Below are positions 35,301-42,556 of a stretch of 64,000 nucleotides of DNA, one piece after another (positions within the stretch are counted from its first letter, which is position 1; each line of letters opens with the position of its first letter). The notes beneath the pieces are model-generated. The model was not told the origin of the DNA and searched no databases. It saw only the letters and a list, made by a program, of their open reading frames with translations. Source of the DNA: Albimonas sp963977235 (GTDB lineage Bacteria > Pseudomonadota > Alphaproteobacteria > Rhodobacterales > Rhodobacteraceae); NCBI RefSeq assembly GCF_963977235.1, contig NZ_CAXBOD010000022.1, positions 1-64,000 of the forward strand, read 5' to 3'. The position numbers and the translations under genes are program-made.

Positions 35301-36414
35301 GCGAGGCGCCGCCGTCGCCGCCCGTCGACAGCGCGAACATCGCGCCCGACCCCATGTCGGTGTCGAAGGCGGCGGTCAGGCTCGGCGCGTAGATCGAGAT
35401 CGAGCCCGTGTTCCCGATCGTGATCGGCCGCCCCTCCTCGCCCCGGCCGCCGGGGTCGGAGTTGTCTTCCGAGGACTGGCCGAGGCCGCCCCGGGAATGG
35501 GCGTAGACGCCCGCGATCGAGCTCTGCGGGTTGGCGACATGGCCGGTCGTGTCGAGATACATCTCGATGGTCCCGGCGTTGGTCACGTTGATCTGGCCGC
35601 CCGCGCCGCCCGCGCCATTCTCGGAGCCGCCGTTGCCGCCGTTGCCATAGGCCATGATGGCCTGCGCCCCGTTGGGGATCGAGAGCAGGCTGGTCTGGGA
35701 ATCGCCCAGCCGGATCAGTCCGCCGGCGTGGTTGGTGATGGTGATCTGCTTGGCGTCGCCGCCGTTGCCGCCCTTCTGGTCGCCGCTGCCGCCGTTCATC
35801 TCGGCGCCGTCGCCGCCCTGGCTGACCACCCGGACGCCGAAGACCTCGTCGCCGTTGGACCCCGGCGCGTTCGAGCGCACGATCATCTGGCCGTAGTTGT
35901 CGACCGTCAGGATGCCGCCGTCGCCGCCGCGCCCGCCGTCGTTGCCGTTGGAATCGGGCGTGGCGCCGGCGCCGCCGAACCCCTGCAGGTCGATCAGCGA
36001 CAGCCGCCCGCCGCCCCCGGTCCCGCCGCCGGTCAGGGTCAGCGAGCCGCGGTTGGTGATGAAGAACTCGCCCCCGTCGACGCCCCGCGCCTTGTCGTTG
36101 CCGTCGTCGCCGCTGGTGGAGCCGCTGCTGCCGGTGGCATGGTAGTCGATCACGATCGGCTGCGAGCCCGCGGTGGCGGTGACGTCGACGTCATTTTCCA
36201 CATAGCCCAGGAAGCCGTCTTGCGAGAGCGTGGGGGCGAAGGCGATGCCGGTGTCGCCGGCGCTCAGCGTGCAGGTCTTGTCGTAGGACGTGCTGCAGCC
36301 GATCACGTCGGCCCGGGCCGAGGGGGTCGAGGCCAGCGCGATCGCCGAGGACGTCGCCAGCATCGCACACAGGAACGGACGCCGCGCCGCGGCGTTGCGA
36401 AGAAGGATGGACAA
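29371..36414 (-). CDS. Giant Gly-rich autotransporter (type Va)
   Basis: The predicted 2347-residue protein has three parts. Residues 1 to about 36 form a signal peptide (hydrophobic FLCAMLATSSAIALAS, cleavage after SARA). The passenger, to about residue 2050, is Gly/Ser/Thr-rich, with about 20 copies of a roughly 60-75 residue unit built on VAQSIGGGGGxGG. The C-terminal part, about 300 residues, is the autotransporter beta-barrel ending LRLTLRF, with a terminal Phe. The best start is TTG at 36414, because GGGGAG lies 7 bp upstream; an alternative TTG at 36465 has no ribosome site. Function is probably adhesion or biofilm formation, inferred from the type. A long antisense frame over the gene is a codon-bias artefact. 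Confidence 0.88.
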   Translation of the reverse strand: MSILLRNAAARRPFLCAMLATSSAIALASTPSARADVIGCSTSYDKTCTLSAGDTGIAFAPTLSQDGFLGYVENDVDVTATAGSQPIVIDYHATGSSGSTSGDDGNDKARGVDGGEFFITNRGSLTLTGGGTGGGGRLSLIDLQGFGGAGATPDSNGNDGGRGGDGGILTVDNYGQMIVRSNAPGSNGDEVFGVRVVSQGGDGAEMNGGSGDQKGGNGGDAKQITITNHAGGLIRLGDSQTSLLSIPNGAQAIMAYGNGGNGGSENGAGGAGGQINVTNAGTIEMYLDTTGHVANPQSSIAGVYAHSRGGLGQSSEDNSDPGGRGEEGRPITIGNTGSISIYAPSLTAAFDTDMGSGAMFALSTGGDGGASPDKNVGGAGGGAAVNTDGSVGQIHLSNTGGAITTQGYGLSGMVALARGGDGGEGNGDDSSRGGAGGRGGDILLEMGANSTLDTNGEAAYGAVGQSVGGIGGGNASVAGDGGAAGTVRMTGAAGSSIVTRGDFSTGVVLHSLGGGGGVGADFTGVLFGSGGDGGNGANGSGAEIVMQGSVETSGDHSYGLLAQSIGGGGGSGGVGAGLVLGLGGDGGEGGLGSTVTVQHSGSVTTSGYGSNGIVAQSISGGGGAGGASGGVLSIGGQGGASGANANQESGAAGVNTAGDVTTTGDASIGVLSQSIGGGGGSGAGSLGIAAVGGSGGAASEGGDASIFAVAGSTETSGAFSHGLVAQSIGGGGGTGGDVIDMSVGAGLGVGGSGGASGEGGSACISTDYDACTDGPINPNDAAGAPSDEGVTYVTTRGDYSTGVLVQSIGGGGGAGGSATGGGVLDITSLQLGGTGSAGGNGWFAQAYWHGAYIDTYGQSSPGLVVQSIGGGGGSGGSAFTVGAEDVIPLQIGGGGSAGGNGIAAVAEVKGGQVRTRGANSAAVVAQTIGGGGGTGGSAQGLVANVGFGFDVSVGASGGVGGQAGASGDGTVVDINGGASLITGMNDDGTPDYDASDSPAVVAQGIGGGGGMGGSSLADALTVAVPVDPEDPANAVALSVSTAVGGTGGTGGAGGDVYVYLRDNSMLTTGGDGSHGVLAQSIGGGGGAGGASQALSATVGYAESTSLGVSSAIGGDGSGGGRGHTVAFALEDTASITTWGANANGILAQSIGGGGGDGGVGNAAAETIGGGFTADVKIGLGGSGGSGSFGGAVNLTTEAGTLVSTMGSGSRGIVAQSIGGGGGAGQGGTIGIGAEFGTGGGEEAEGEGEEGEFEGDVTLSVGASGGSGATGGAVDVTLNGGVATQGDDADGVLAQSIGGGGGLGGSAANDTGRESKSFGDDSKTTYNLTLSLGGSGGSGGTGGTVSLDFGGAIATRGDWARGMVLQSIGGGGGVGGTSTAEGSEATANLTLGVGGTGGTGGHGGDIYFTANTPNTSISTLGYGAHAAVLQSIGGGGGLGGDGSDQAAGDLTVGGSDGGAGGAAGNGGALSFNTEGMFLYATTAGDDAYGLLAQSIGGGGGLGGAGNSEASEKSSSHQLQVTVGGRGGASGNGDIVNLVLYDAQVTTSGDRAFGVVAQSIGGGGGVGGAADTDSLASVTVGGGGGASGAGGQVRLDTTSSTRIATSGAGAHGLVAQSIGGGGGIGGDASGPTYQFRGIEGGGGASGEGGLVNLTIDATITTTGARAHGIVAQSISGGGGIQGGPEGVSYGSSAGDSPTAQSTGEVYIDVSSFGVVHAQGAGSIAILAQADGAQTPGKIDVEIDGSVIGGTGSNGTGALLIDGSNNTVLVGGGAYLGTADGDGYAVRYLGSRSKAQGSYITVSNYGTLAGDIAFENADGSGGAAGVLYNQGTWTGIDRSAADVTNAGTVDLVAEPGVFAGGGAAPGRGPRLSPLTPPAPPRAGIGQARLTGDFTQTREGTLRVTGDFDRERMDLLQVDGTARLGGTLLIEPVTISPDAQVQVISAEGGLRGRFDEIESVLFEFAQTRAGGAIAVEAVDSNLAAPELGLDAQQAAAGRYLDGVFDAGGEGFGAFFAGQERLARLDPAAYAQSLSIFAPGATLAPAAANFDRARSRLDAAQGCDGPAAIGGGGAAMDGQGRCVRMLGGIERRDQQGDASGAFGYDGSVWTTGLAGQAIVAPGWIVGGAAGYEGADYSGDTSTSAEGGTGFLAVSARHEIGAWGLSAGLGGSWGSFDLERRLAAATATAETDVWSLSGRVRADWTMALPHGWLRPSLDVDVVHSAAGGYSEQGAGALNLALASSSETAVMVTPALEVGGETPLTASSMLRGWVRVGATLSSLDGYQAQGRLASANPALGSFANTVAVPDATARLSAGLAVVDSEQLSVEAVYDGAFADGYSAHGGSLRLTLRF
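31380..35060 (-). repeat. Intragenic repeat array of the autotransporter
   Basis: About 20 degenerate repeats, each spaced roughly 160-235 bp apart, share a core coding for QSIGGGGG (CGATCGGCGGCGGCGGC on the minus strand). Two units have QSISGGGG, others QSVGGIGG, HSLGGGGG, QTIGGGGG or QGIGGGGG. The cores are near-identical in DNA while the linkers differ, so the array is prone to recombination and to assembly collapse. Confidence 0.85.
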
Positions 36415-36619
36415 GGCAGCACTCCCCACGCCTGTCACAGGCGGGGATACATCGAGCCCGCCCAACCCGAAACGGCCCGGCCGCGTTCATCGCGATTCGG
36501 TCGCCGCCGACTTCGAAGACCCCCCCGAGCGCTCGAAGCCGTTTCGCAGTTCAACACTTTGAACGCGCCTCGTCACCAGAAAACTGGGGGTCGACAGGCA
36601 TGAACACGGTCGCGCGTTT

Positions 36620-36640
36620 CCCGGGCGCGCGGCGCCCGGG
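36620..36640 (-). terminator. Hairpin downstream of the acyl-CoA ligase gene
   Basis: CCCGGGCGC (36620-36628) pairs with GCGCCCGGG (36632-36640) across a 3-nt loop, 31 bp past the ligase stop on the minus strand. No U-tract. The 256-bp gap to the autotransporter start holds no gene. The autotransporter promoter should be in it, but I see no clear -35/-10 pair. Confidence 0.4.
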
Positions 36641-36670
36641 CCTTGCCCGCCAGCCCTGCAGGGCGCGCCC

Positions 36671-38230
36671 TCAGATGGCGCGGTCCAGCGCCTCCCAATA
36701 CGGCGCGCGGATCTTGCGCTTGAAGATCTTGCCGGTGTCCTCGCGCGGCAGGCTGTCCTCGAACACCACCTTGCGGGGGATCTTGTAGGAGGCGAGCGCG
36801 CCCTTCAGCGCCTCGGTCAACCCCGCCTCGGTCAGGCGCGCGCCCGGGTCGGGCTGCACGTGGGCGCAGACCACCTCGCCATAGGCCTCGTCGGGGATGC
36901 CGAAGACGGCACAGTCGGCGACGCCGGGGATCTTGTGGATCTCGGCCTCGATCTCGGCCGGGTAGACGTTGGTCCCCCCGAAGATGATCATGTCCGAGGC
37001 CCGACCCGAGAGATACAGGAACCCCTCCGCGTCCAGATATCCCATGTCGCCCGGCGCCAGCAGCCCTCCGGCGCGGCCCGTCGCCCGCCGCTTGGCGTCG
37101 TCGCCGTGATAGGTGAAATCGGCGTAGACCACCCGGCGCGAGACGATCTCGCCGCTCTCGCCCGGGGGCAGCGGGTTGCCGTCGGCGTCGTGGATCTCGA
37201 TCTCGCAGCCGGGCAGCGCGCGGCCGACCGTGCCGGGGTGGGCCAGCCATTCCTCGGCCGTGCAGAAAGCCACGGCGCCCAGCTCGGTCGAGCCGTAGTG
37301 CTCGGTGATCACCGGGCCGAACCAGTCGATCATCGCGCGCTTCACATGCGGCGGACAGGGCGCGCCCACGTGGTTGACGCTGACCAGCGAGGAGACGTCG
37401 TGCGCGGCCTTCGTCTGCGCGTCCAGCGCCAGCAGCCGCACGAACATGGTGGGCACCATCAGCGCGTGGGTGATGCGGCTTTCCGCGATGCGCCTCAGCA
37501 CCCGCTCGGCGCGGAAGCGCGGCTCGACCACCAGGTTGCCGCCCATACCGTAGACGCCGAACAGCCAGCCGTTGGGGGAGGAGTGATAGGCCGGCCCCGG
37601 GATCAGGAACACCGCCTCGCTCATCCGGTCCTGCCAGCCCTCGAGCCCGCCGACGATGCGCAGCATCTCGCCAGAGGCCTCGGTCTGCTCGGGCGTCGGC
37701 GGCGCCCGGCGCACGCCCTTGGGGTTCCCCGTGGTGCCGGAGGTGTAGATCATCGAGCCGGGGGAGACGGCGAAGGGCGGCTGCATCTCGGCGTTCGCGG
37801 CCACGAACGCCTCCCAGCGCTCCACGCCCTCGGGGACGGCGGCGGTCGCCTCGTCCACCGAGTAGTCCTCGCGGATCGCGGGCGGGGTGGGGGCGGCCAG
37901 CACCCGCGCGCCCGGCGGGATCGCGCCCTGCGCGCGGCGCAGCAGGTCGGCGTGGGCCACCACCACCAGCGCGCCGCAGTTGTCGAGGACGTAGCGCACC
38001 TCCTCGGTCGTGTTGTGCCAGTTCACCGGCACCACGTAGGCGCCCACGAGGCCGGCGGCGAGCGTCGCCTCGATGAACTCGAAGCTGTTGCGCATCAGCA
38101 CGGCGACCACGTCGCCCTCGGCCACGCCCATGGCGCGGAACCCGGAGGCGGCGCGACGGGCCTGCGCGTCGATCTCGGCGTGCGCGCGCGTCTCGTCCGC
38201 GATGCGGACCCAGGGTCTGGGTGCGGTCAT
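36671..38230 (-). CDS. AMP-dependent acyl-CoA ligase
   Basis: The 519-residue adenylate-forming enzyme has motif A3 YTSGTTGNPKG (residues 162-172), the AMP-site YGSTELG, the hinge region YLSGRASDMIIFGGTNVYPAEIE, and a C-terminal Lys in PREDTGKI (about residue 501). It activates a carboxylic acid to its CoA thioester using ATP. Residues before position 60 are short compared with many homologues, but the start is supported by GGGAGGAG. It lies 85 bp after the enoyl-CoA hydratase gene on the same strand. A medium-chain, cyclic or aromatic acid is possible. Confidence 0.9.
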   Translation of the reverse strand: MTAPRPWVRIADETRAHAEIDAQARRAASGFRAMGVAEGDVVAVLMRNSFEFIEATLAAGLVGAYVVPVNWHNTTEEVRYVLDNCGALVVVAHADLLRRAQGAIPPGARVLAAPTPPAIREDYSVDEATAAVPEGVERWEAFVAANAEMQPPFAVSPGSMIYTSGTTGNPKGVRRAPPTPEQTEASGEMLRIVGGLEGWQDRMSEAVFLIPGPAYHSSPNGWLFGVYGMGGNLVVEPRFRAERVLRRIAESRITHALMVPTMFVRLLALDAQTKAAHDVSSLVSVNHVGAPCPPHVKRAMIDWFGPVITEHYGSTELGAVAFCTAEEWLAHPGTVGRALPGCEIEIHDADGNPLPPGESGEIVSRRVVYADFTYHGDDAKRRATGRAGGLLAPGDMGYLDAEGFLYLSGRASDMIIFGGTNVYPAEIEAEIHKIPGVADCAVFGIPDEAYGEVVCAHVQPDPGARLTEAGLTEALKGALASYKIPRKVVFEDSLPREDTGKIFKRKIRAPYWEALDRAI

Positions 38231-38315
38231 GATCTCCTCCCGCGCCCGGCCGTCGCGATTGGGGGCTGCGCGCGGGCGGGCCGGGCGGCGCCGCGCGGGG
38301 GTCCGCGTCGGGGTC

Positions 38316-39113
38316 TCAGCGGCCGGTGAACACCGGCTCGCGCTTCTCGAGGAAGCTTTTCACGCCCTCGCGGTGATCCTCGGTGTCGAACAGGCGATAG
38401 ATCGTGTCGATCGCCCAGGAGCCGACCTCCCGCGGGTCGCCATAGGCGGTGCGGCGCAGGCCCTCCTTCATGCAGCGGAGCGCCAGCGGCGGGTTGCCGG
38501 CGATGCGGGCGGCCAGCGCCTCGGCCTCGGGCAGCAGCGCCTCGTGGGGGACCACGCGGGAGACGAGGCGGTAGTCGAGCGCGGTCTGCGCGTCGATCAC
38601 GTCGCCGGTATAAAGCAGCTCGGCCGCCCGCTCCGGCCCCACGATGGCGGGCAGGCGCAGGAGGCCGCCGACATCGCAGATCAGGCCGCGGCGGATGAAC
38701 AGCTCGGCGAAGACCGCCTTTTCCGAGGCGATGCGGATGTCGGCGTAGAGGGCGAGCTCCATCCCCCAGCCCACGGCCGAGCCGTTGACCGCCGCGATCA
38801 CCGGGACCGGGCACTCCATCGCCGCCATCGCGGCGGGGGTCGGCGGGCGCTTGGCGAGCGTCGAGGGGGGCTTCTTCTCGCCCGTCATCATCTCCTTGAC
38901 GTCCTCGCCCGCGCAGAACGAGGGGTCGGCGCCGGTGACCAGCACGCAGCGCGTCTCGGGGTCGGCCGAGGCGCGGCGGAAGGCGGCCTCGAGCTCGTCG
39001 TAGGCCTCCCGGTTCAGCGCGTTGCGCCGGTGCGGCCGGTTGAGCGTGATGCGCGCGACGTGGTCGCGCAGCTCGTAGATCAGGGTGTCGAAACCGGGCG
39101 CGGCTCCGTCCAT
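38316..39113 (-). CDS. Enoyl-CoA hydratase/isomerase (crotonase) family protein
   Basis: The 265-residue protein has crotonase features: oxyanion-hole segments CAGEDVKEM (near residue 68) and AVNGSAVGWGMELAL (near 110), and the active-site helix FAELFIRRGLICDVGGLLRLP. A Glu is at the first acid position and an Asp at the second, instead of the two Glu of classical hydratases, so hydratase, isomerase or hydrolase activity cannot be distinguished. It is upstream of, and probably co-transcribed with, the acyl-CoA ligase. Confidence 0.9.
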   Translation of the reverse strand: MDGAAPGFDTLIYELRDHVARITLNRPHRRNALNREAYDELEAAFRRASADPETRCVLVTGADPSFCAGEDVKEMMTGEKKPPSTLAKRPPTPAAMAAMECPVPVIAAVNGSAVGWGMELALYADIRIASEKAVFAELFIRRGLICDVGGLLRLPAIVGPERAAELLYTGDVIDAQTALDYRLVSRVVPHEALLPEAEALAARIAGNPPLALRCMKEGLRRTAYGDPREVGSWAIDTIYRLFDTEDHREGVKSFLEKREPVFTGR

Positions 39114-39328
39114 GGCGTCGTCTCCTCCCCGCGGTTCCGTCCGCGTCCGCGGCGGTCCGTCGTTGGTCGTCCGGGTCGCCCGGGCATCGGGCGAAAGATC
39201 CGTGGGGGGGGGGCGGGCCGCGACGCCGCCCCCGCCCGCAGGGGGCGAGGGCGGCGGCTGCGATGTCTCCTCCCCTTCGGGGCGTCGCCGATCGTCGCCG
39301 GCGTTGGTCAGGCGACAGTATTAGCTAG

Positions 39329-39341
39329 TCAGTTAAACAGC
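39329..39341. promoter_or_regulatory. Candidate operator, copy 1 (TCAGTTAAACAGC)
   Basis: This A/T-rich element lies in the 234-bp gap upstream of the crotonase-ligase genes and just past the reductase stop. A 13-base stretch matches TCAATTAAACGGC at 40603-40615 in 11 positions. It is flanked by TTAGCT and AGTTAA, an imperfect inverted repeat (39321-39336). Two copies at two related promoters suggest one regulator. Confidence 0.4.
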
Positions 39342-39347
39342 AATCTC

Positions 39348-40448
39348 TCAATCGCGCGGGGCGGGGCCTGGCGGAGGAAGGATGCGGTCCTCGACCAGGC
39401 GGGCGAACCATTCGGCGAACATGTCCTCGGTGTCCTGGCAGGCGTCGAACCCGGCCTGGCGGATCTTGATGGTGCTGACGATCCAGGGGTCGCGCGGGCG
39501 CTTGCCGCCATGGGCCATGACCCGGTCGGCATAGTGATGCGACTCCCCCAGGAAGGCCGAGAGCGGGGGGGCGCGCAGGTCGTGGCGGGCCCGGATCCGG
39601 TCCCAGGCCTCGGCCTGCGCGGGCAGCCAGGCGGCGAGCTCCAGCGGCTCGGGCGCCGCCGGGGCATGGCCCAGAGCGCGCGCGATCGAGGGCCAAAGCT
39701 GATGCCAGTCGGCGACGTCGCCGTTGGCCACGTTGAAGATCTCGTTGGCCGCCGCGGGGGCCTCGGCGGCCCAGAGCAGCGCCTTGGCCACCAGGCGGGA
39801 ATCCGCCGCCTCCCACAGGTAGGCCGGGCCGCCGGGGAAGCCGAAGGGGCGCCCCTGCTCGGCGCACAGCGCCGCAAAGACCCCCAGCACCGGCGCGATG
39901 TTCATCGCCGAGCCGACCGCGCCGCCGAACACCACCTGCGGGCGCAGGATGGTCCAGGACCAGGGCGCGCGCTCGGCCGCCGCGCGCAGGTGATCTTCCT
40001 GCAGCCAGTAGAAGTTGGGGTGGTCGTCGCGGGGCCACCGCTCCTTGGCCGGGATCGGCATGGTGCGCCGGATGTGGCCGCCGTAGGCCTTGGTCCCCTG
40101 CAGGATCGAGACGTGGCGCAGCCCCGCGGCCGCCTCCGTCAGCGGGTCGAGGAAGTTGGCGAACATCGCCCGGTTGGTCTCCATCTGCCCCGGATCGAGC
40201 CAGCCCGCCACCAGCCCCGGCAGTTCGTAGAGCGCGGCGTAGACCGCATGCGTGACGTCGCCCAGTTGCCCGATGGCCGCCGCGCAGGCCGCGCGGTCGT
40301 TGAGGTCGAGGGCCAGGTGCGTCACCCCCGGCAGCGCCGGCGGAGGCCGGCGGCAGATGGCGGTGACCCGCCAGCCGGCGGCGGCGAAGGCCTCGACCGC
40401 GGCCGAGCCGACCACGCCGGCCCCGCCCGCGATGACCACATGCGTCAT
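39348..40448 (-). CDS. SDR-family oxidoreductase, PRISE-like
   Basis: The 366-residue NAD(P)-dependent enzyme begins VVIAGGAGVVGSAAVEAF, a Rossmann G-x2-G-x2-G motif. ILQGTKAYGGHIRR and NFYWLQEDHL match the progesterone 5-beta-reductase/iridoid-synthase-like (PRISE) group, which reduces activated C=C bonds. The ATG at 40448 is chosen because GGGGAG is 6 bp upstream; a TTG two codons earlier is less likely. It is divergent from the second Liv-type transporter and upstream of the CoA genes. A terpenoid or steroid enone is a plausible substrate, by family only. Confidence 0.85.
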   Translation of the reverse strand: MTHVVIAGGAGVVGSAAVEAFAAAGWRVTAICRRPPPALPGVTHLALDLNDRAACAAAIGQLGDVTHAVYAALYELPGLVAGWLDPGQMETNRAMFANFLDPLTEAAAGLRHVSILQGTKAYGGHIRRTMPIPAKERWPRDDHPNFYWLQEDHLRAAAERAPWSWTILRPQVVFGGAVGSAMNIAPVLGVFAALCAEQGRPFGFPGGPAYLWEAADSRLVAKALLWAAEAPAAANEIFNVANGDVADWHQLWPSIARALGHAPAAPEPLELAAWLPAQAEAWDRIRARHDLRAPPLSAFLGESHHYADRVMAHGGKRPRDPWIVSTIKIRQAGFDACQDTEDMFAEWFARLVEDRILPPPGPAPRD

Positions 40449-40602
40449 GAACAACTCCCCTGTCGCGGCGCCCTCCGCGACGGGGGCGCGCTGTTGGACG
40501 CCGCCGCGAGCACCGGCACGAGCACCGGCGCGAGGTCCCGCGCGACCGACACGATTCTCGTTGCAACGTCGGGCGAGATGCTAAGGTCCCCCCAAGGTCG
40601 AA

Positions 40603-40622
40603 TCAATTAAACGGCCAATTAA
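40603..40622. promoter_or_regulatory. Candidate operator, copy 2, with CAATTAA direct repeats
   Basis: TCAATTAAACGGC (40603-40615) matches copy 1 at 39329, and CAATTAA occurs at 40604-40610 and 40616-40622 with a 12-bp period. It is 10-29 bp upstream of the transporter start and within the divergent reductase promoter region, well placed to control both. A 12-bp tandem repeat, GAGCACCGGCAC type, lies at 40508-40531. Confidence 0.4.
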
Positions 40623-40631
40623 GGGAGGAAC

Positions 40632-41771
40632 ATGATGACCCGCATGCTCGGGACGAGTCTGCTCGTCGCCGCCGCGGTCTTCGCCGCCGGGGCGGCCTGG
40701 GCCCAGGACACGGTCAAGGTCGGCGCGATCTTTCCGCTTTCGGGCGGCGCCGGTCCCCAGGGCCAGCACATCTCCGAGTCCCTCGACGCCATGGCCACGA
40801 TGATCAACGCCGACGGCGGCGTGATGGGCCGCCAGATCGAGATCCACATCCGTGACGACGAATCCACGCCCGCGGTGGGCGTCTCCCGCGCCAACGAGTT
40901 GATCGGCGAAGGCGTCGAGGTGATCATCGAGGGCTGGAACAGCCCCGTGACGCTTGCCATGCAGCCGGTGATCAGCCGGGCCGGGATTCTCGACATCACC
41001 GCGATCTCGAAGGCCGACCCGATCCTCTCGGGCGAGGGCAACCCGCTGGCGATCCGCTTCAACAGCTCCAACGCGCTCGATGGCGCGGTGATCGCGAAGT
41101 ACATCGTCGACAACGGCGCCAAGCGCATCGCCTTCCTCACCGAGAACGACGCCTACGGCAACGGCGCCCAGGCCTCGATCGAGGCCGAGCTCGACGCGCT
41201 GGGCCACGATTATGAGCTGGTGGCGGTGGAGAAATTCCCCTTCGACCAGGCCGACTTCCGGGTGCCGCTGTCGACCGTGAAGGCCGCGAACCCCGAGATC
41301 ACCGTGGCGATCAACGCCAACGAGGGGCTGGGCATGCCCGCCCTGATCCGCCAGGCCTCGCGCTCGCGCCTGCCGGGCACGCTGGTCTCGGCGGTGGGCA
41401 CCGTGGCGCCCAGCGTGATCGAGGTCGCGGGCGCCGCAACCAACGGCGTGGTCGGGGCCGACATCTACTTCCCCGAGATCGAGCCCTTCGCCTCGAACCC
41501 CGTCAACCAGGCCTTCGTGGCCAAGCTGCAGGAGATGCACGACCGCACGCCCGACAAGTACATGGCGCTGGCGGCCGCGGCCCTGCAGGTCTGGGCGATG
41601 GCGGTCGAGGAGGTGGGGTCCTTCGAGAAGGAGGCCGTGGCCAACCGCATCCGCGGCGGCTCCTTCACCGGCACGCTGCTGGGCGACATCTCCTTCCAGG
41701 CCAACGGCCAGCTCGACTCCAACCACTACCTGTTCGTGGTCGAGGACGAAAAGATGGTGGTCGAGCAGTAA
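40632..41771 (+). CDS. Branched-chain-type ABC transporter substrate-binding protein
   Basis: The 379-residue receptor has a Sec signal (MTRMLGTSLLVAAAVFAAGAAWA, cleavage near residue 25) and mature DTVKVGAIFPLSGGAGPQGQH, a Peripla_BP_6 fold. MINADGGVMGRQIEIHIRDDES is the conserved ligand-lobe segment. Two ATGs lie in a row (40632 and 40635); the second has better spacing from GGGAGGA. It is the first gene of a five-gene transporter operon and follows the acyl-CoA gene block, which favours an aromatic or cyclic acid as ligand over a branched-chain amino acid. Confidence 0.92.
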   Translation: MMTRMLGTSLLVAAAVFAAGAAWAQDTVKVGAIFPLSGGAGPQGQHISESLDAMATMINADGGVMGRQIEIHIRDDESTPAVGVSRANELIGEGVEVIIEGWNSPVTLAMQPVISRAGILDITAISKADPILSGEGNPLAIRFNSSNALDGAVIAKYIVDNGAKRIAFLTENDAYGNGAQASIEAELDALGHDYELVAVEKFPFDQADFRVPLSTVKAANPEITVAINANEGLGMPALIRQASRSRLPGTLVSAVGTVAPSVIEVAGAATNGVVGADIYFPEIEPFASNPVNQAFVAKLQEMHDRTPDKYMALAAAALQVWAMAVEEVGSFEKEAVANRIRGGSFTGTLLGDISFQANGQLDSNHYLFVVEDEKMVVEQ

Positions 41772-41773
41772 GC

Positions 41774-42556
41774 ATGACGCCATCGGACTCCGCAGCCCCC
41801 GCGCTGCAGGTCGAGGGGCTGCGGGTCGCCTTCGGGGCGCTCAAAGCCCTCGACGACGTGTCATGGCAGGTGAGGCCCGGGGAGATCCTGGGCATCATCG
41901 GCCCCAACGGCGCAGGCAAGAGCACCTGCTACAACGCCGCCACCCACCTGGTGCGCCGCGAGGGCCGCGTGACCCTGAGGGGCGAGGACGTCACCCACGT
42001 CCCCGCCCATCGCCTCGCGGCCCTCGGCCTGCGCCGGGCCTTCCAGCAGAACGCCTTTTTCGGCGACCTGACGGTGCTCGAGAACATGGCCGCCGTCCTG
42101 CAGGACGAGCGGGGGGCGAGCCTCGCGCGCGCCGTCTTCCGCCCCTTCGCCACCCGACGGGACGCCATCGAGACCCGCAAGGCCGCCGCGCAGGCGCTCG
42201 AGCGGATGGGCGTGCCCGCCCGCTACCACGACGCCTACCCCGGCGAGGCGCCCTATGGCGTGCAGCGGATGCTGTCGATCGCGCTCGCCAACGGTTCCGG
42301 CGCGCAGATCCTGATGCTGGACGAGCCGGCCGCGGGCCTCGGCGGCGCCGACATGGCCCAGCTGGTGACGTTGCTGCAGTCGCTGCGGGCCGAGGGCATG
42401 GCCCTCGTCGTCATCGAACATCACATGGACCTGATCATGAGCGTCACCGACCGGATCGTCGTGCTCGACCAGGGGCGGATGATCGCGAACGGCCCGCCCG
42501 AGGAGGTCCGCCGCGACCCCGCCGTCCTGGAAGCCTACCTGGGGCGCAGCGCATGA
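41774..42556 (+). CDS. livG: Branched-chain-type ABC transporter ATPase (LivG family)
   Basis: The 260-residue ATPase has Walker A GPNGAGKST (residues 43-51), the shortened LivG-type signature APYGVQRML and Walker B LMLDEPAAGLG. LVVIEHHMDLIM is the LivG-type switch region with its His. Two bp after the binding-protein stop, and overlapping the next gene by 4 bp. Confidence 0.93.
   Translation: MTPSDSAAPALQVEGLRVAFGALKALDDVSWQVRPGEILGIIGPNGAGKSTCYNAATHLVRREGRVTLRGEDVTHVPAHRLAALGLRRAFQQNAFFGDLTVLENMAAVLQDERGASLARAVFRPFATRRDAIETRKAAAQALERMGVPARYHDAYPGEAPYGVQRMLSIALANGSGAQILMLDEPAAGLGGADMAQLVTLLQSLRAEGMALVVIEHHMDLIMSVTDRIVVLDQGRMIANGPPEEVRRDPAVLEAYLGRSA

Noticed and set aside
29353..36603. A 2416-residue open frame on the plus strand, antisense to the autotransporter
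   Set aside because: It mirrors the autotransporter's Gly codons (GGC/GCC) and has no signal, family motif or ribosome site. High GC removes stop codons, so the frame is a shadow.
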